From the NCBI RefSeq assembly GCF_019173455.1, contig NZ_JADPQH010000002.1:325490-389489 (forward strand): a stretch of DNA of 64,000 nucleotides. The letters are read 5' to 3'. This document shows, one piece after another, positions 33,156 to 41,442 of the stretch. A program made the translations under genes and the position numbers. Numbering within the stretch: position 1 is the stretch's first letter; each line of letters opens with the position of its first letter. Source of the stretch: Nesterenkonia sp. Act20 (GTDB taxonomy: Bacteria; Actinomycetota; Actinomycetes; Actinomycetales; Micrococcaceae). The notes under the pieces are model-generated. The model ran no database searches and was not told the origin of the DNA. It was given only the letters and a program-made list of their open reading frames with translations.

Positions 33156-34079
33156 ATGTCGTTACAGGGCAAGGTAGCCATCGTGACCGGTTCCGGGGCA
33201 GGCCTGGGCCTGGCATACGCCCAGGAGCTCGCCGCTCAGGGAGCCAGCGTGGTCATCAACGATGTGGATCAGACCACCGCCGACGCCGCCGTGGCATCCA
33301 TCGAAGCCGCAGGCGGTAAGGCAGTGGCAGTCGTCGCGCCGGTCGGCTCCACCGAGACCGCGGAGAAGCTTGTGGAGACCGCGGTGGACAGCTTCGGCGG
33401 CCTGGACATCCTGGTCACCAATGCCGGGATCCTGCGCGACAAGTCGCTGCTGAAGATGTCCGACGAGGACTTCGACGCCGTCATCAACGTCCACCTTAAG
33501 GGCACCTTCACCTGTGTCCGGGCGGCGTATCAGCACTTCAAGACCGAGGGCGTGGCGGGCCGGATCGTCTGCATCGGCTCCCCCACCGGCCAGCGCGGCA
33601 ATTTCGGGCAGACCAACTACGCGGCCGCCAAGGCCGGGATCATCGGGATGGTGCGCACCTGGGCGCTGGAGATGAAGCGTGCGGGTGTGAGCGTCAACGC
33701 CGTCATCCCGGTCGCGGCCACGGCAATGACCAAGACTGTGCCCTACTTCCAGAAGGCTGTCGAGGCCGATGAGCAGGGCGAGCCCATGCCTGACTTCTTC
33801 CGCAAGGGCCTGGGCTTCGGCACCGCGAAGGATGCGGCCGGCGTCGTCGCCTTCCTCTCCTCCGATGCCGTGGACGGGATCACCGGTCAGGTCATCGGCG
33901 CCGGCGGTGACAGGCTCCAGATCTGGAGCCATCCTGAGTCGGTGGTCTCTGAGTACCACGACGGCGGCTGGGACTACGAGACCCTGCAGAGCCAGGGCGG
34001 TGAGCTGCTGCGCGCGAATCTGCAATCAGTGGGCGAGTCCATGCCGGAGCTCCCGCCCGAGCTGGAGCCCACCAGCTAG
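33156..34079 (+). CDS. SDR family oxidoreductase, (3R)-hydroxyacyl-CoA dehydrogenase-like
   Basis: NAD(P)-dependent dehydrogenase of 307 residues; ATG 33156 has AGGAG. The cofactor loop TGSGAGLGLAYA is at about 11-22. NAGILRDKSLLKMSDEDFDA and VHLKGTF resemble the dehydrogenase part of MFE-2 multifunctional enzymes. The catalytic Tyr/Lys lie in NFGQTNYAAAKAGIIG, with Ser in GSPTGQRG. The C-terminus (about 250-307) is longer than in FabG. I infer that it oxidises a 3-hydroxyacyl-CoA made by the MaoC hydratase. It is the first gene of the SDR, amidohydrolase, acyl-CoA dehydrogenase set. Confidence 0.88.
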   Translation: MSLQGKVAIVTGSGAGLGLAYAQELAAQGASVVINDVDQTTADAAVASIEAAGGKAVAVVAPVGSTETAEKLVETAVDSFGGLDILVTNAGILRDKSLLKMSDEDFDAVINVHLKGTFTCVRAAYQHFKTEGVAGRIVCIGSPTGQRGNFGQTNYAAAKAGIIGMVRTWALEMKRAGVSVNAVIPVAATAMTKTVPYFQKAVEADEQGEPMPDFFRKGLGFGTAKDAAGVVAFLSSDAVDGITGQVIGAGGDRLQIWSHPESVVSEYHDGGWDYETLQSQGGELLRANLQSVGESMPELPPELEPTS

Positions 34080-34138
34080 CCAGCCCACCCAGCCGACCGA
34101 GCCTGAGGACCCGTCGAGATCAGGAGAGGAGCCCTGCG

Positions 34139-35038
34139 ATGCGTTATCAATCAGCCATTGATCTGAGCACCATCGAGGCCGTGGACACCCATGTCCATCT
34201 GGAGATGGATTCCAGCGGGCATCGGGCGCTGCCCGAGGTGTTCTTCGAGGCCTCCGCGAAGTACTTCAAGACCGCCGAGCGCACACCGAGCATCGATCGG
34301 ATCGCGGAGGTCTACCGTGACCACCGGATGGCCGCCGTGGTCTTCACTGTGGATGCTCGCACGCAGCTGAAGCACGCTCCCAACTCCATCGATGACCTGG
34401 TCGCAGGGTGCCTGCGCAATAATGACGTCCTGCTGCCCTTCGGATCGGTGGACCCATGGCTGGGCGCCGAAGCCATCGCCGAGGCCCGGCGTCAGGCCGA
34501 GGAGCTCGGCGTACGCGGGTTCAAGTTTCACCCCACCGTGCAGGGCTTCGACCCCTCGGACCCGCAGCACTACCCGCTGTGGGAGGCCCTGGAAGAGATC
34601 GGGCTTCCGCTGATCTTCCACACCGGGCAGAACGGAATGGGCGCAGGCACTCCCGGTGGTGGTGGGCTGAAGCTGAAGTACTCCAACCCGTTGCTGCTCG
34701 ACGACGTCGCAGCGGACTTCCCGCAGCTGCCCATCATCATGGCGCACCCCTCGGTGCCCTGGCAGGACGAGGCGATCTCGATCGCAACACATAAGTCCAA
34801 CGTCTACATCGACCTCTCCGGCTGGTCACCGAAGTACTTCCCACAGGCTCTGGTGCGCAGTGCGAACAACATCCTCTCGGCCAAGCTGCTCTTCGGCACG
34901 GACTATCCGCTGATCACCCCAGAGAAGTGGCTCACCGCCTTCGCCGAGCTGCCGATCAAGGACGAGGTGCGCCCACGGATCCTCAAGCACAACGCCGTGG
35001 CGCTGCTGGGGCTCGACGCCGGAGCCGACGATGCGTGA
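34139..35038 (+). CDS. Amidohydrolase_2 family protein, candidate beta-ketoacyl-CoA hydrolase
   Basis: TIM-barrel metal hydrolase of 299 residues (PF04909-type). Metal ligands are visible: HxH in VDTHVHLEMD (about 15-24), FHTGQ, MAHPSVPW and the late Asp in FGTDYPL; RGFKFHPTVQGF contributes an active-site lysine/His. Related enzymes decarboxylate aromatic acids or, in phenylpropanoid side-chain degradation (CouO/PhdC-type as I recall), hydrolyse 4-hydroxyphenyl-beta-ketoacyl-CoA to a benzoate and acetyl-CoA. That fits the absence of a thiolase here. It overlaps the acyl-CoA dehydrogenase start by 8 bases. Family sure; reaction inferred from context. Confidence 0.82.
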   Translation: MRYQSAIDLSTIEAVDTHVHLEMDSSGHRALPEVFFEASAKYFKTAERTPSIDRIAEVYRDHRMAAVVFTVDARTQLKHAPNSIDDLVAGCLRNNDVLLPFGSVDPWLGAEAIAEARRQAEELGVRGFKFHPTVQGFDPSDPQHYPLWEALEEIGLPLIFHTGQNGMGAGTPGGGGLKLKYSNPLLLDDVAADFPQLPIIMAHPSVPWQDEAISIATHKSNVYIDLSGWSPKYFPQALVRSANNILSAKLLFGTDYPLITPEKWLTAFAELPIKDEVRPRILKHNAVALLGLDAGADDA

Positions 35039-36227
35039 ACCAGTGCGCGGCAGCGTCATCCCCTCAGACCTCTACGGCTTCGCCGAACGGCTGAGCACCG
35101 CAGAGCGCACAGTGATCACCGAGCTGCGCCGGGTGCTCACCGAGGAGGTCCACCCGCACCTGAATGCGGCATGGGACGAAGCACGTTTCCCCGAGGAGAT
35201 CATCGCCCCACTGCAGGGACAGCAACTCATGGATCCGCCGGCGCTGCGCGCGGCGGGTGAACCCATCCGGGACATCTTCCTCGGTTTCCGCAACTTCGAG
35301 CTCTCCCGCTGTGACATCAACGTCGCCACCTACTACAACGCGGCCGCAAGCCTGTTCCGCACGGTCTGTGCCCTGGGCGGCTCTCCCGAGCAGGCTCGCG
35401 AACTCGACGCGAAGATCATCACGCACGAGCTGACCGGTGTCTTCGCGCTGACCGAGCCCGACCACGGCTCCGATGTGGCAGGCGGCCTCGCCACTGAGGC
35501 CACCCAGGATCCAGGAACCGGAGACTGGATCATCAACGGCGCCAAACGCTGGATCGGGGGTGCGGGCGCCGCCGACGTCGTCGCGACCTTTGCTCGAGAC
35601 ACCGCCGACTCCCAGGTGAAGTGTTTCCTGGTCCCGACCTCCGCGCCGGGCCTGAGCATGACCACCATCGAACACAAGGCCTCGCTGCGCATCATGCAGA
35701 ACGCCGACATCAGCTATCGCGAGGTGAGGGTCCCGGAGAGCGCTCGGCTGCAACGGATCAACAGCTTCACCGACGTCGCCGGCTGTCTGCGACGCATGCG
35801 TTCGGATGTGGCATGGATGGCCACCGGGGCGATGGCGGGTGCCTACGAGGCGGCACTGGACTACGTGGCGCGCCGCGAGCAGTTTGGCCGGCCCATCGCC
35901 GGCTTCCAGCTGGTCCAGGAGAAGCTCGCGATGATGCTGGGGAATCTCACCGCCTCCCTGGGCATGGTCGTTCAGCTGAGCGAGCAGCAGGCCGCCGGGA
36001 CCTACCGGGATGAGAATTCCGCGCTCGCAAAGATGTACACCTCGCTTCGACTGCGCGAGACCGTGGCGCTGGCACGCGAGGTCTGCGGAGGCAACGGGAT
36101 CACCCTGGACACCGATGTGGCGCGCTTCCACGCCGACGCGGAGGCCATCTACTCCTATGAGGGCACTCACGAGATCAATGCGCTGATCGTCGGGCGGGCG
36201 GTGACAGGAGTGGGCGCCTTCACCTAG
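35031..36227 (+). CDS. Acyl-CoA dehydrogenase, glutaryl-CoA dehydrogenase-like subgroup
   Basis: FAD-dependent desaturase of 398 residues. Landmarks are FALTEPDHGSDVAGG (FAD/substrate loop near 140), WIINGAKRWIGGAGAADVV, the FAD-binding AARREQFGRPIAGFQL-type helix (YVARREQFGRPI) and the C-terminal AIYSYEGTHEINALIVGRAV, whose Glu is the likely catalytic base, as in the glutaryl-CoA dehydrogenase group. In the proposed pathway it would introduce the alpha,beta double bond in an aryl-propionyl-CoA. No electron-transfer flavoprotein is encoded nearby. Coupled to the amidohydrolase. Confidence 0.92.
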   Translation: MREPVRGSVIPSDLYGFAERLSTAERTVITELRRVLTEEVHPHLNAAWDEARFPEEIIAPLQGQQLMDPPALRAAGEPIRDIFLGFRNFELSRCDINVATYYNAAASLFRTVCALGGSPEQARELDAKIITHELTGVFALTEPDHGSDVAGGLATEATQDPGTGDWIINGAKRWIGGAGAADVVATFARDTADSQVKCFLVPTSAPGLSMTTIEHKASLRIMQNADISYREVRVPESARLQRINSFTDVAGCLRRMRSDVAWMATGAMAGAYEAALDYVARREQFGRPIAGFQLVQEKLAMMLGNLTASLGMVVQLSEQQAAGTYRDENSALAKMYTSLRLRETVALAREVCGGNGITLDTDVARFHADAEAIYSYEGTHEINALIVGRAVTGVGAFT

Positions 36228-36366
36228 GACCTCACAGTGCCTCCGGGCACCTGGTCGGGGATCACGAGAAAACGACACCAAATCCAAATCAATAATTCGC
36301 CTGGGCATACGCCTATCCAGAATAAAATGTGACCTAGAACACACCCACCTTGAGTCGAGGAGCAGA

Positions 36367-36840
36367 ATGACTGACACCAATGCAGCCCGGACCGTCGTAT
36401 CTTTCGAAGACGCACGATCGATGGCCGGCACCGACCTGGGGCAGACCGCCTGGCGCGAGATCACTCAGGACATGATCAACACCTTCGCCGATGCCACCGA
36501 CGATCAACAGTGGATCCACGTCGATCCTGAACGCGCCAAGGACGGACCCTTCGGCGCACCGATCGCCCACGGCTTCCTGACGCTCTCCCTGATCATCCCC
36601 TTCTGGGGCGAACTCTTCGACGTCACCGATGTCAGCACGAAGCTCAACTACGGCCTGGACAAGGTGCGCTTCACCGCACCGGTGCCGGTCGGTTCGCGAG
36701 TTCGCATGCACGGCACCATCCGCGACGTCGAAGAGGTCAAGGGAGGCGGCCTCCACCTGGTCGTCGACGCGACCTTCGAGGTCGAAGGTCAGGAACGCCC
36801 CGCTGTCGTGGCGACCTTCCTGGCGCGCTTCTACCCGTGA
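36367..36840 (+). CDS. MaoC family dehydratase (R-specific enoyl-CoA hydratase type)
   Basis: Hot-dog-fold hydratase of 157 residues, single domain. The catalytic Asp/His pair is in FADATDDQQWIHVDPERA and the following PFGAPIAHGFLTLSLI; FTAPVPVGSRVRM is the typical strand. Members hydrate trans-2-enoyl-CoA to (3R)-hydroxyacyl-CoA, stereochemically matching the MFE-2-like SDR upstream. A 139-base gap with a TAAAAT hexamer (36323-36328) and a half-site TCAATAATT (36289-36297) suggests its own promoter. Confidence 0.92.
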   Translation: MTDTNAARTVVSFEDARSMAGTDLGQTAWREITQDMINTFADATDDQQWIHVDPERAKDGPFGAPIAHGFLTLSLIIPFWGELFDVTDVSTKLNYGLDKVRFTAPVPVGSRVRMHGTIRDVEEVKGGGLHLVVDATFEVEGQERPAVVATFLARFYP

Positions 36841-36948
36841 GCCGACGCCCCTCATGACCAAACACACCCGAGCATCCGCCATCACCGCACTGACTCTCTA
36901 CCCCACCGTGGGCCGCCCTTCCGCGACCCCACACCTCAAGGAGCAATC

Positions 36949-37953
36949 ATGAAGAAGAATGTCGCATCCATCACCGGCATCGCAGCGATCAGCATCCTCG
37001 CGCTGAGCGCCTGCGGGTCCGGCTCCGCGTCCGGCGGCGATGACGCCGAGGCCGAGGGCGAGACCAGCAGCGAAGGCGGTGAGCTGACCCCGATCACCGT
37101 GGGCGTGCTGCCGATCGCCCCCTCCGTGGGGATCTATTACGGCATCGAGAACGGCATCTTCGAGGAGCACGGGCTCGACGTCGAGCTCTCCACCTCGAAC
37201 GCCGGCGCCGCCATGCTGCCCGCGGTGAACGCCCAGCAGCTGCAGTTCGGAATCGGAAACCCGAACTCCGTGCTCAACGCCAATGACCGCGGACTCGATA
37301 TGCGGATCGTCACCGGCTACTCGAACTCGCTGGCCGAAGGCGATGACATCGCCGGCGTCGTCTCCACGGTGGAGAGCGGGATCGAGGACTGGGAAGACCT
37401 TGAGGGCAACACCGTCTCGGTGAACGCGCTGAAGACCCAGGGCGACCTCACCATCATGGAATCGGTGGAGCAGGCCGGAGGTGACCCTTCCGCGGTGGAA
37501 TTCTCCGAGATGCCCTTCCCTGACATGCCGGCCCAGCTTGAGCAGGGCAACACGGACGCCATCTGGGTCCCCGAGCCCTTTCTGAGCAGCGCGCTCGCCG
37601 ATGAGGCGAATCAGCTGGTCGGGTACTCCTTCCAGGACGCGATCCCCGGGATGCCCACCATGGTGAGCTTCAGCTCCGGGGAGTACGTGGAGGAGAATCC
37701 CGAGGTCGCCCAGGCCTTCTCTGACGCCATGACGGAGTCGCTGCAGATGGCCGAGGAGGACGAGGAGGGCACCAGGGCCCTGCTGCCGGAATTCATCGAC
37801 CTGCCGGAGGAGGCTGCCGAGAACCTCCGCATGGAAGAACTCAACGCTGAGATCCCGACCGATGAGATCGAGCAGGCAGGCGCGCTGATGGTGAAGTTCG
37901 ACTTCATCGATTCGGAGCCCGACACCTCCACCCTGTACTTCGAAGGTGAATAA
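36949..37953 (+). CDS. ABC transporter substrate-binding lipoprotein, NMT1/TauA-like (copy 1)
   Basis: Extracytoplasmic binding protein of 334 residues anchored by a lipobox (LALSACGSG, Cys near 23). After a Gly/Ser/Glu-rich linker, ITVGVLPIAPSVGIYYGIENGIFEEHGLDVEL opens the NitT/TauT-type periplasmic fold, with INVAL-type hinge segments and EDWEDLEGNTVSVNALKTQG. It is very acidic. It belongs with the importer at 29613-32430 but is transcribed with the catabolic genes. A paralogue follows. Confidence 0.9.
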   Translation: MKKNVASITGIAAISILALSACGSGSASGGDDAEAEGETSSEGGELTPITVGVLPIAPSVGIYYGIENGIFEEHGLDVELSTSNAGAAMLPAVNAQQLQFGIGNPNSVLNANDRGLDMRIVTGYSNSLAEGDDIAGVVSTVESGIEDWEDLEGNTVSVNALKTQGDLTIMESVEQAGGDPSAVEFSEMPFPDMPAQLEQGNTDAIWVPEPFLSSALADEANQLVGYSFQDAIPGMPTMVSFSSGEYVEENPEVAQAFSDAMTESLQMAEEDEEGTRALLPEFIDLPEEAAENLRMEELNAEIPTDEIEQAGALMVKFDFIDSEPDTSTLYFEGE

Positions 37954-37968
37954 CTGATCAGCCACTGA

Positions 37969-38007
37969 TGGCGGGCAACGAGGAGCCACGTCCCAAGTTG
38001 CCCGCCA
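37969..38007 (+). terminator. 11-bp hairpin between the two binding-protein genes
   Basis: TGGCGGGCAAC (37969-37979) and GTTGCCCGCCA (37997-38007) pair perfectly around a 17-base loop. No T-run follows, so it may attenuate transcription or stabilise the upstream mRNA, giving unequal expression of the two lipoproteins. Confidence 0.65.
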
Positions 38008-38088
38008 GAGGTGTCAGACGCTGTCGCAGGACCCATGGACGCCCAACACACCCTTGGACTTCGCACCTCCAGAGACCGGAGAACTGAC

Positions 38089-39096
38089 ATGAAAAACCTA
38101 TCCAGCGGGGCGTTCGCCCTGTCCGCCGTGCTCGCCTTGACCGCCTGCGGAAGCGGGTCTCCGGCTGGAGATGCCGACGGCGAACCAGCCGGGGACGAGG
38201 GAGCGGACTCATCGAATGGGGAGCTGACCGAGGTCGAGGTCGGGCTGATCCCAATCGTTGACGTTGCTCCCATCTATCTCGGCCAGCAGGAGGGCATCTT
38301 CGAAGAGCATGGCCTCGACCTGACGCTGACCCTGGCACAGGGCGGTGCCGCCATCATCCCCGCGGTCTCCTCCGGGGACCTGGACTTTGGTTTCTCCAAC
38401 GTGACCTCCCTGCTCATCGCCGCCGACAATGGACTGCCGCTGCAGACCGTGGCCGCGGGGCCGCAGACCACCGGGGATTCCGAGAATGACTTCGGCGCAG
38501 TCCTGGTCAAGCCAGAATCCGGCATCGAATCCGCACAGGACCTCGAGGGCCAGCGGGTGGCGGTGAACACGCTCAACAACATCTCCGACTCGATGATCTC
38601 CCAAGGCGTGGAGGACGCTGGAGGGGACCCAGCCAACGTTGACTTCGTAGAGGTCGGCTTCCCGGACATGCTCGCCCAACTGGAAGCTGACAATGTCGAC
38701 GCGATCTTCGCCGTCGACCCCTTCGCGAGCATGGCTGACGACCAAGGATACGACCGCATCTTCGCCCCCTACGCTGACGTGGTGGACGAATTGGGCGTCG
38801 GCACCTACTTCGCCTCCCAGCAGCTGGTCGATGAAGACCCCGAGCTGATTGAGAGCTTCCACACGGCGGTTCGGGAGTCTCAGGCCTATGCCGAAGAGAA
38901 CCCTGAGGCGGTGCGCGAAGTCCTGCTGGAGTACACGTCCATCGAAGAATCCATGCTGGAGGAGATCACGATCCCCGCCTTCCCAGAGGACGTCAATCTT
39001 GATTCGCTCAACGAGGTCGCCGAGATCTCTGAACGGCACGGACTCATCGGCGAGGTCCCCAACACCGACGACCTGGTCTGGGAGGGCGCCCGATGA
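38089..39096 (+). CDS. ABC transporter substrate-binding lipoprotein, NMT1/TauA-like (copy 2)
   Basis: Paralogue of the preceding lipoprotein, 335 residues from ATG 38089 (GGAG eight bases upstream). Lipobox LALTACGSG; shared architecture VEVGLIPIVDVAPIYLGQQEGIFEEHGLDLTL, SGIESAQDLEGQRVAVNTLNN, VDFVEVGFPDMLAQLEADNVDAIFAVDPF. The ligand-facing segments differ from copy 1, so the two may serve related but different acids through the same permeases. The stop overlaps an upstream in-frame ATG of the CoA ligase by 4 bases. Confidence 0.9.
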   Translation: MKNLSSGAFALSAVLALTACGSGSPAGDADGEPAGDEGADSSNGELTEVEVGLIPIVDVAPIYLGQQEGIFEEHGLDLTLTLAQGGAAIIPAVSSGDLDFGFSNVTSLLIAADNGLPLQTVAAGPQTTGDSENDFGAVLVKPESGIESAQDLEGQRVAVNTLNNISDSMISQGVEDAGGDPANVDFVEVGFPDMLAQLEADNVDAIFAVDPFASMADDQGYDRIFAPYADVVDELGVGTYFASQQLVDEDPELIESFHTAVRESQAYAEENPEAVREVLLEYTSIEESMLEEITIPAFPEDVNLDSLNEVAEISERHGLIGEVPNTDDLVWEGAR

Positions 39097-39125
39097 CCCC
39101 TCCGACACACACAGGAGCGCGGACG

Positions 39126-40679
39126 ATGAAGAATCATGGCATCGGAGATTGGATCCACCGACGGCGCGTGCGGTCCCAGGGTCAGAAGGCACTGACCAGC
39201 GCTGCTGGCGAACTGACCTATGATCAGCTCGCCGAGCGGATCGATCGGCTCGCCAATGCACTGGCGGACCGGGGCGTCAGGCCAGGTGACCGGGTGGCCT
39301 ACCTGGGCGAGAACTCTCCCGCTTTTCTGGAGACACTCTTCGCCGCCGGAAGCCTGGGAGCGGTCTTCGTCCCGCTGAACACCCGTCTCGCTCCGCCGGA
39401 GATCCAGTTCGCGCTGAAGGATTCGGGGGCCACGCTGCTGGTCGCCTCCACCACACTGGAGCCGTTGGCTGCCTCGGGATCCCGGGACACGGCGGTCGAA
39501 CGCCTGCTGATCGTCGAGGACGGCAAACGGCCGCGCCCCGAGCAGGAGTTTGCGGTGGTCGCCGAGGCGTTCGAGGATGCCCTGCGGTCAGGCTCCACGG
39601 TCCGCCCCGATGTCGCGGTGACACTGGAGGACCTCGCTGTCATCCTCTACACCTCCGGGACCACGGGCAATCCCAAGGGCGCGATGCTCACCCATGGGAA
39701 CCTCACCTGGAACGCGATCAATGTGCTCACCGACTTCGACCTCTCCAGCAAGGATGTCGCGTTGATGATCGCTCCGCTGTTCCATGTCGCAGCACTGGGC
39801 CAGGGCGCCCTCCCGGTGCTGCTCAAGGGTGGGAGCATCATCCTGGAACAGAAGTTCGAACCCGGCCGTGTGCTCGCGCTGATCGAAGCCCACCGGGTCA
39901 CGAACATCTCCGGAGTGCCTACGACGTTTCAGCTGCTCTGTGAACATCCGAACTGGGAGTCCACCGACATTTCCTCGCTGCGAAACCTCACCTGCGGTGG
40001 TTCCGCGGTGCCGCTGCGGGTCCTCGACGCCTACGAGAGCCGCGGGCTGGCGTTCACGATGGGTTACGGCATGACCGAAACCTCGCCTGGTGCCACGACT
40101 CTGCCGCCGGCATATTCCCGATCCAAACAAGGGTCCGGCGGACTGGCGCATTTCCACACCGATGTCCGTGTGGTGGACCCGGAGGATCAGCCCTGCCCGG
40201 TGGGCGAGGTTGGTGAGATCCAGGTCCACGGGCCCAATGTCATTGCGGAGTATTGGAACCGGCCCGAAGCCACCGCCAGCTCCTTCGTCCATGAGACGCA
40301 CGGCACGTGGCTCAAGACCGGAGACATGGGCTACTTGGACGAGGACGGGTTCCTCTTCATCTCCGACCGGCTCAAAGACATGATCATCTCCGGTGGAGAG
40401 AACATCTACCCGGCGCAGGTCGAACAACAGATCGCCTCGATGGAAGAGGTCGCCGCCGTCGCCGTCATCGGGGTTGAGGACGCGCGGTGGGGCGAGGTCC
40501 CGCGTGCGGTGATCGTCGTCCGGGAGGGTTACGAGCTCACCGAGGAGCAGGTGCTCGGGTATCTGGACGGCAAGCTGGCCCGCTACAAGATTCCCAAATC
40601 GGTGGTCTTCGTGGAATCCATGCCGCGCACCGCCTCGGGCAAGATCCGCAAGCCAGACCTGCGGAAACAGTACGCCTAG
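39126..40679 (+). CDS. Acyl-CoA synthetase (class I adenylate-forming, aryl/fatty acid-CoA ligase)
   Basis: Activates a carboxylic acid to its CoA thioester via an acyl-adenylate; 517 residues from ATG 39126 (AGGAG eight bases upstream). An ATG at 39093 overlapping the lipoprotein stop is the alternative and would add 11 residues. Motifs: A3 YTSGTTGNPKGAMLTHGN, A5 GYGMTETSPGATTLP, A7 WLKTGDMGYLDEDGFLFISD, and the A10 lysine in TASGKIRKPDLR. Substrate is not readable, but the context favours an aryl-propanoid or related acid. Its stop codon is shared, through CTAG, with the convergent PadR gene. Confidence 0.92.
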   Translation: MKNHGIGDWIHRRRVRSQGQKALTSAAGELTYDQLAERIDRLANALADRGVRPGDRVAYLGENSPAFLETLFAAGSLGAVFVPLNTRLAPPEIQFALKDSGATLLVASTTLEPLAASGSRDTAVERLLIVEDGKRPRPEQEFAVVAEAFEDALRSGSTVRPDVAVTLEDLAVILYTSGTTGNPKGAMLTHGNLTWNAINVLTDFDLSSKDVALMIAPLFHVAALGQGALPVLLKGGSIILEQKFEPGRVLALIEAHRVTNISGVPTTFQLLCEHPNWESTDISSLRNLTCGGSAVPLRVLDAYESRGLAFTMGYGMTETSPGATTLPPAYSRSKQGSGGLAHFHTDVRVVDPEDQPCPVGEVGEIQVHGPNVIAEYWNRPEATASSFVHETHGTWLKTGDMGYLDEDGFLFISDRLKDMIISGGENIYPAQVEQQIASMEEVAAVAVIGVEDARWGEVPRAVIVVREGYELTEEQVLGYLDGKLARYKIPKSVVFVESMPRTASGKIRKPDLRKQYA

Positions 40680-41269
40680 GGCGTGTGATCTGCTTCGAGT
40701 TCCGCCAGCAGAATCAGTCCGCGGTTCGCCCAGTCCACCTCGGCCTGGGCGAGCCGAATCAATCCGTCATAGGCAAACGACTTGAACGCCACGATCCGCT
40801 CATGCTGCTCCGCTGGATACCGCTGCAGCCGCGCCGCGATCATCGGGTGCTCGTGGGACTCGATGTCCCGGACCTGCTGACTCCACTGGTCGATCTGCTC
40901 CTGGTAGTGCTGCGCGTGCTGCTGCAGGTGCATGCGCACGCTGTCCGGATCGGTCCACTCGAAGTAGGCCGCCTGCATATGCGCCACGTCTCGCCAGGGC
41001 GCGTACTTCAACGGGGTGGACATCCAGCTTCGAAAGGCGGCCTCACCCTCCGAGGTGATGTAGTACCGAGTCTTGAGCCGGTTCGGCCCCCAGCGTTCCT
41101 CGCGACCTTCGATGAGCGCCTCCGCCTCCATCCGACGCAGCTCGGGGTAGATCTGTGAATCGGGGGCATGCCAGACGTGACCCACCGAGCCTTCGAACCG
41201 CTTCGCCGTCTCATAGCCGGTCAAGGGTGCCGCGGTAAGAATCGCCAGAATGGCGTAGCGCAGGCTCAA
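40676..41269 (-). CDS. PadR family transcriptional regulator
   Basis: Winged-helix regulator of 197 residues. MSLRYAILAILTAAPLTGYE is the classic PadR N-terminus, followed by PDSQIYPELRRMEAEALIEG (recognition helix) and the wing RYYITSEGEAAF, then a C-terminal dimerisation domain of the virulence-activator type. PadR proteins often control phenolic-acid genes, so its position at the end of this island is suggestive. It overlaps the CoA-ligase gene tail-to-tail by 4 bases. Confidence 0.92.
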   Translation of the reverse strand: MSLRYAILAILTAAPLTGYETAKRFEGSVGHVWHAPDSQIYPELRRMEAEALIEGREERWGPNRLKTRYYITSEGEAAFRSWMSTPLKYAPWRDVAHMQAAYFEWTDPDSVRMHLQQHAQHYQEQIDQWSQQVRDIESHEHPMIAARLQRYPAEQHERIVAFKSFAYDGLIRLAQAEVDWANRGLILLAELEADHTP

Positions 41270-41358
41270 AGCGTGGAGACCTTTCGACGGTGAGTGTCTT
41301 GATCTCCACTATATCCAGAGCTATTGCCTCGAGCGGGTGGGCATCGAGGCCCCATACC

Positions 41359-41432
41359 CGTTGAGCGGCGGATTCTCCGAGCATTCCATGGGCCGAAAGA
41401 CCCCAACTACTCGGAGAATCCGCCCGTCAACG
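41359..41432. repeat. 74-bp palindromic element, copy 2
   Basis: Arms 41359-41381 (CGTTGAGCGGCGGATTCTCC..) and 41410-41432 pair at 21 of 23 positions around a 28-base loop containing CATGGGCC. It ends 10 bases from the LLM oxidoreductase stop and shares length, arms and loop core with the element at 29399-29472. Confidence 0.9.
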
Positions 41433-41442
41433 CAAACGCAGC

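Noticed and set aside
33156-40679. Cyclohexanecarboxylate (aliAB/badHI-type) pathway as the main reading of the enzyme cluster
   Set aside because: Ligase, dehydrogenase, hydratase, SDR and MarR would all fit, but there is no BadI-type crotonase. The amidohydrolase and gene order fit the phenylpropanoid-type scheme better. It remains the main alternative.
29399-41432. The two 74-bp elements as ends of a composite transposon carrying the catabolic island
   Set aside because: Their placement around the island is tempting, but there is no transposase, no target duplication, the elements are themselves complete palindromes, and the second one lies beyond the PadR gene in a different orientation relative to its gene. 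Kept only as a repeat family.
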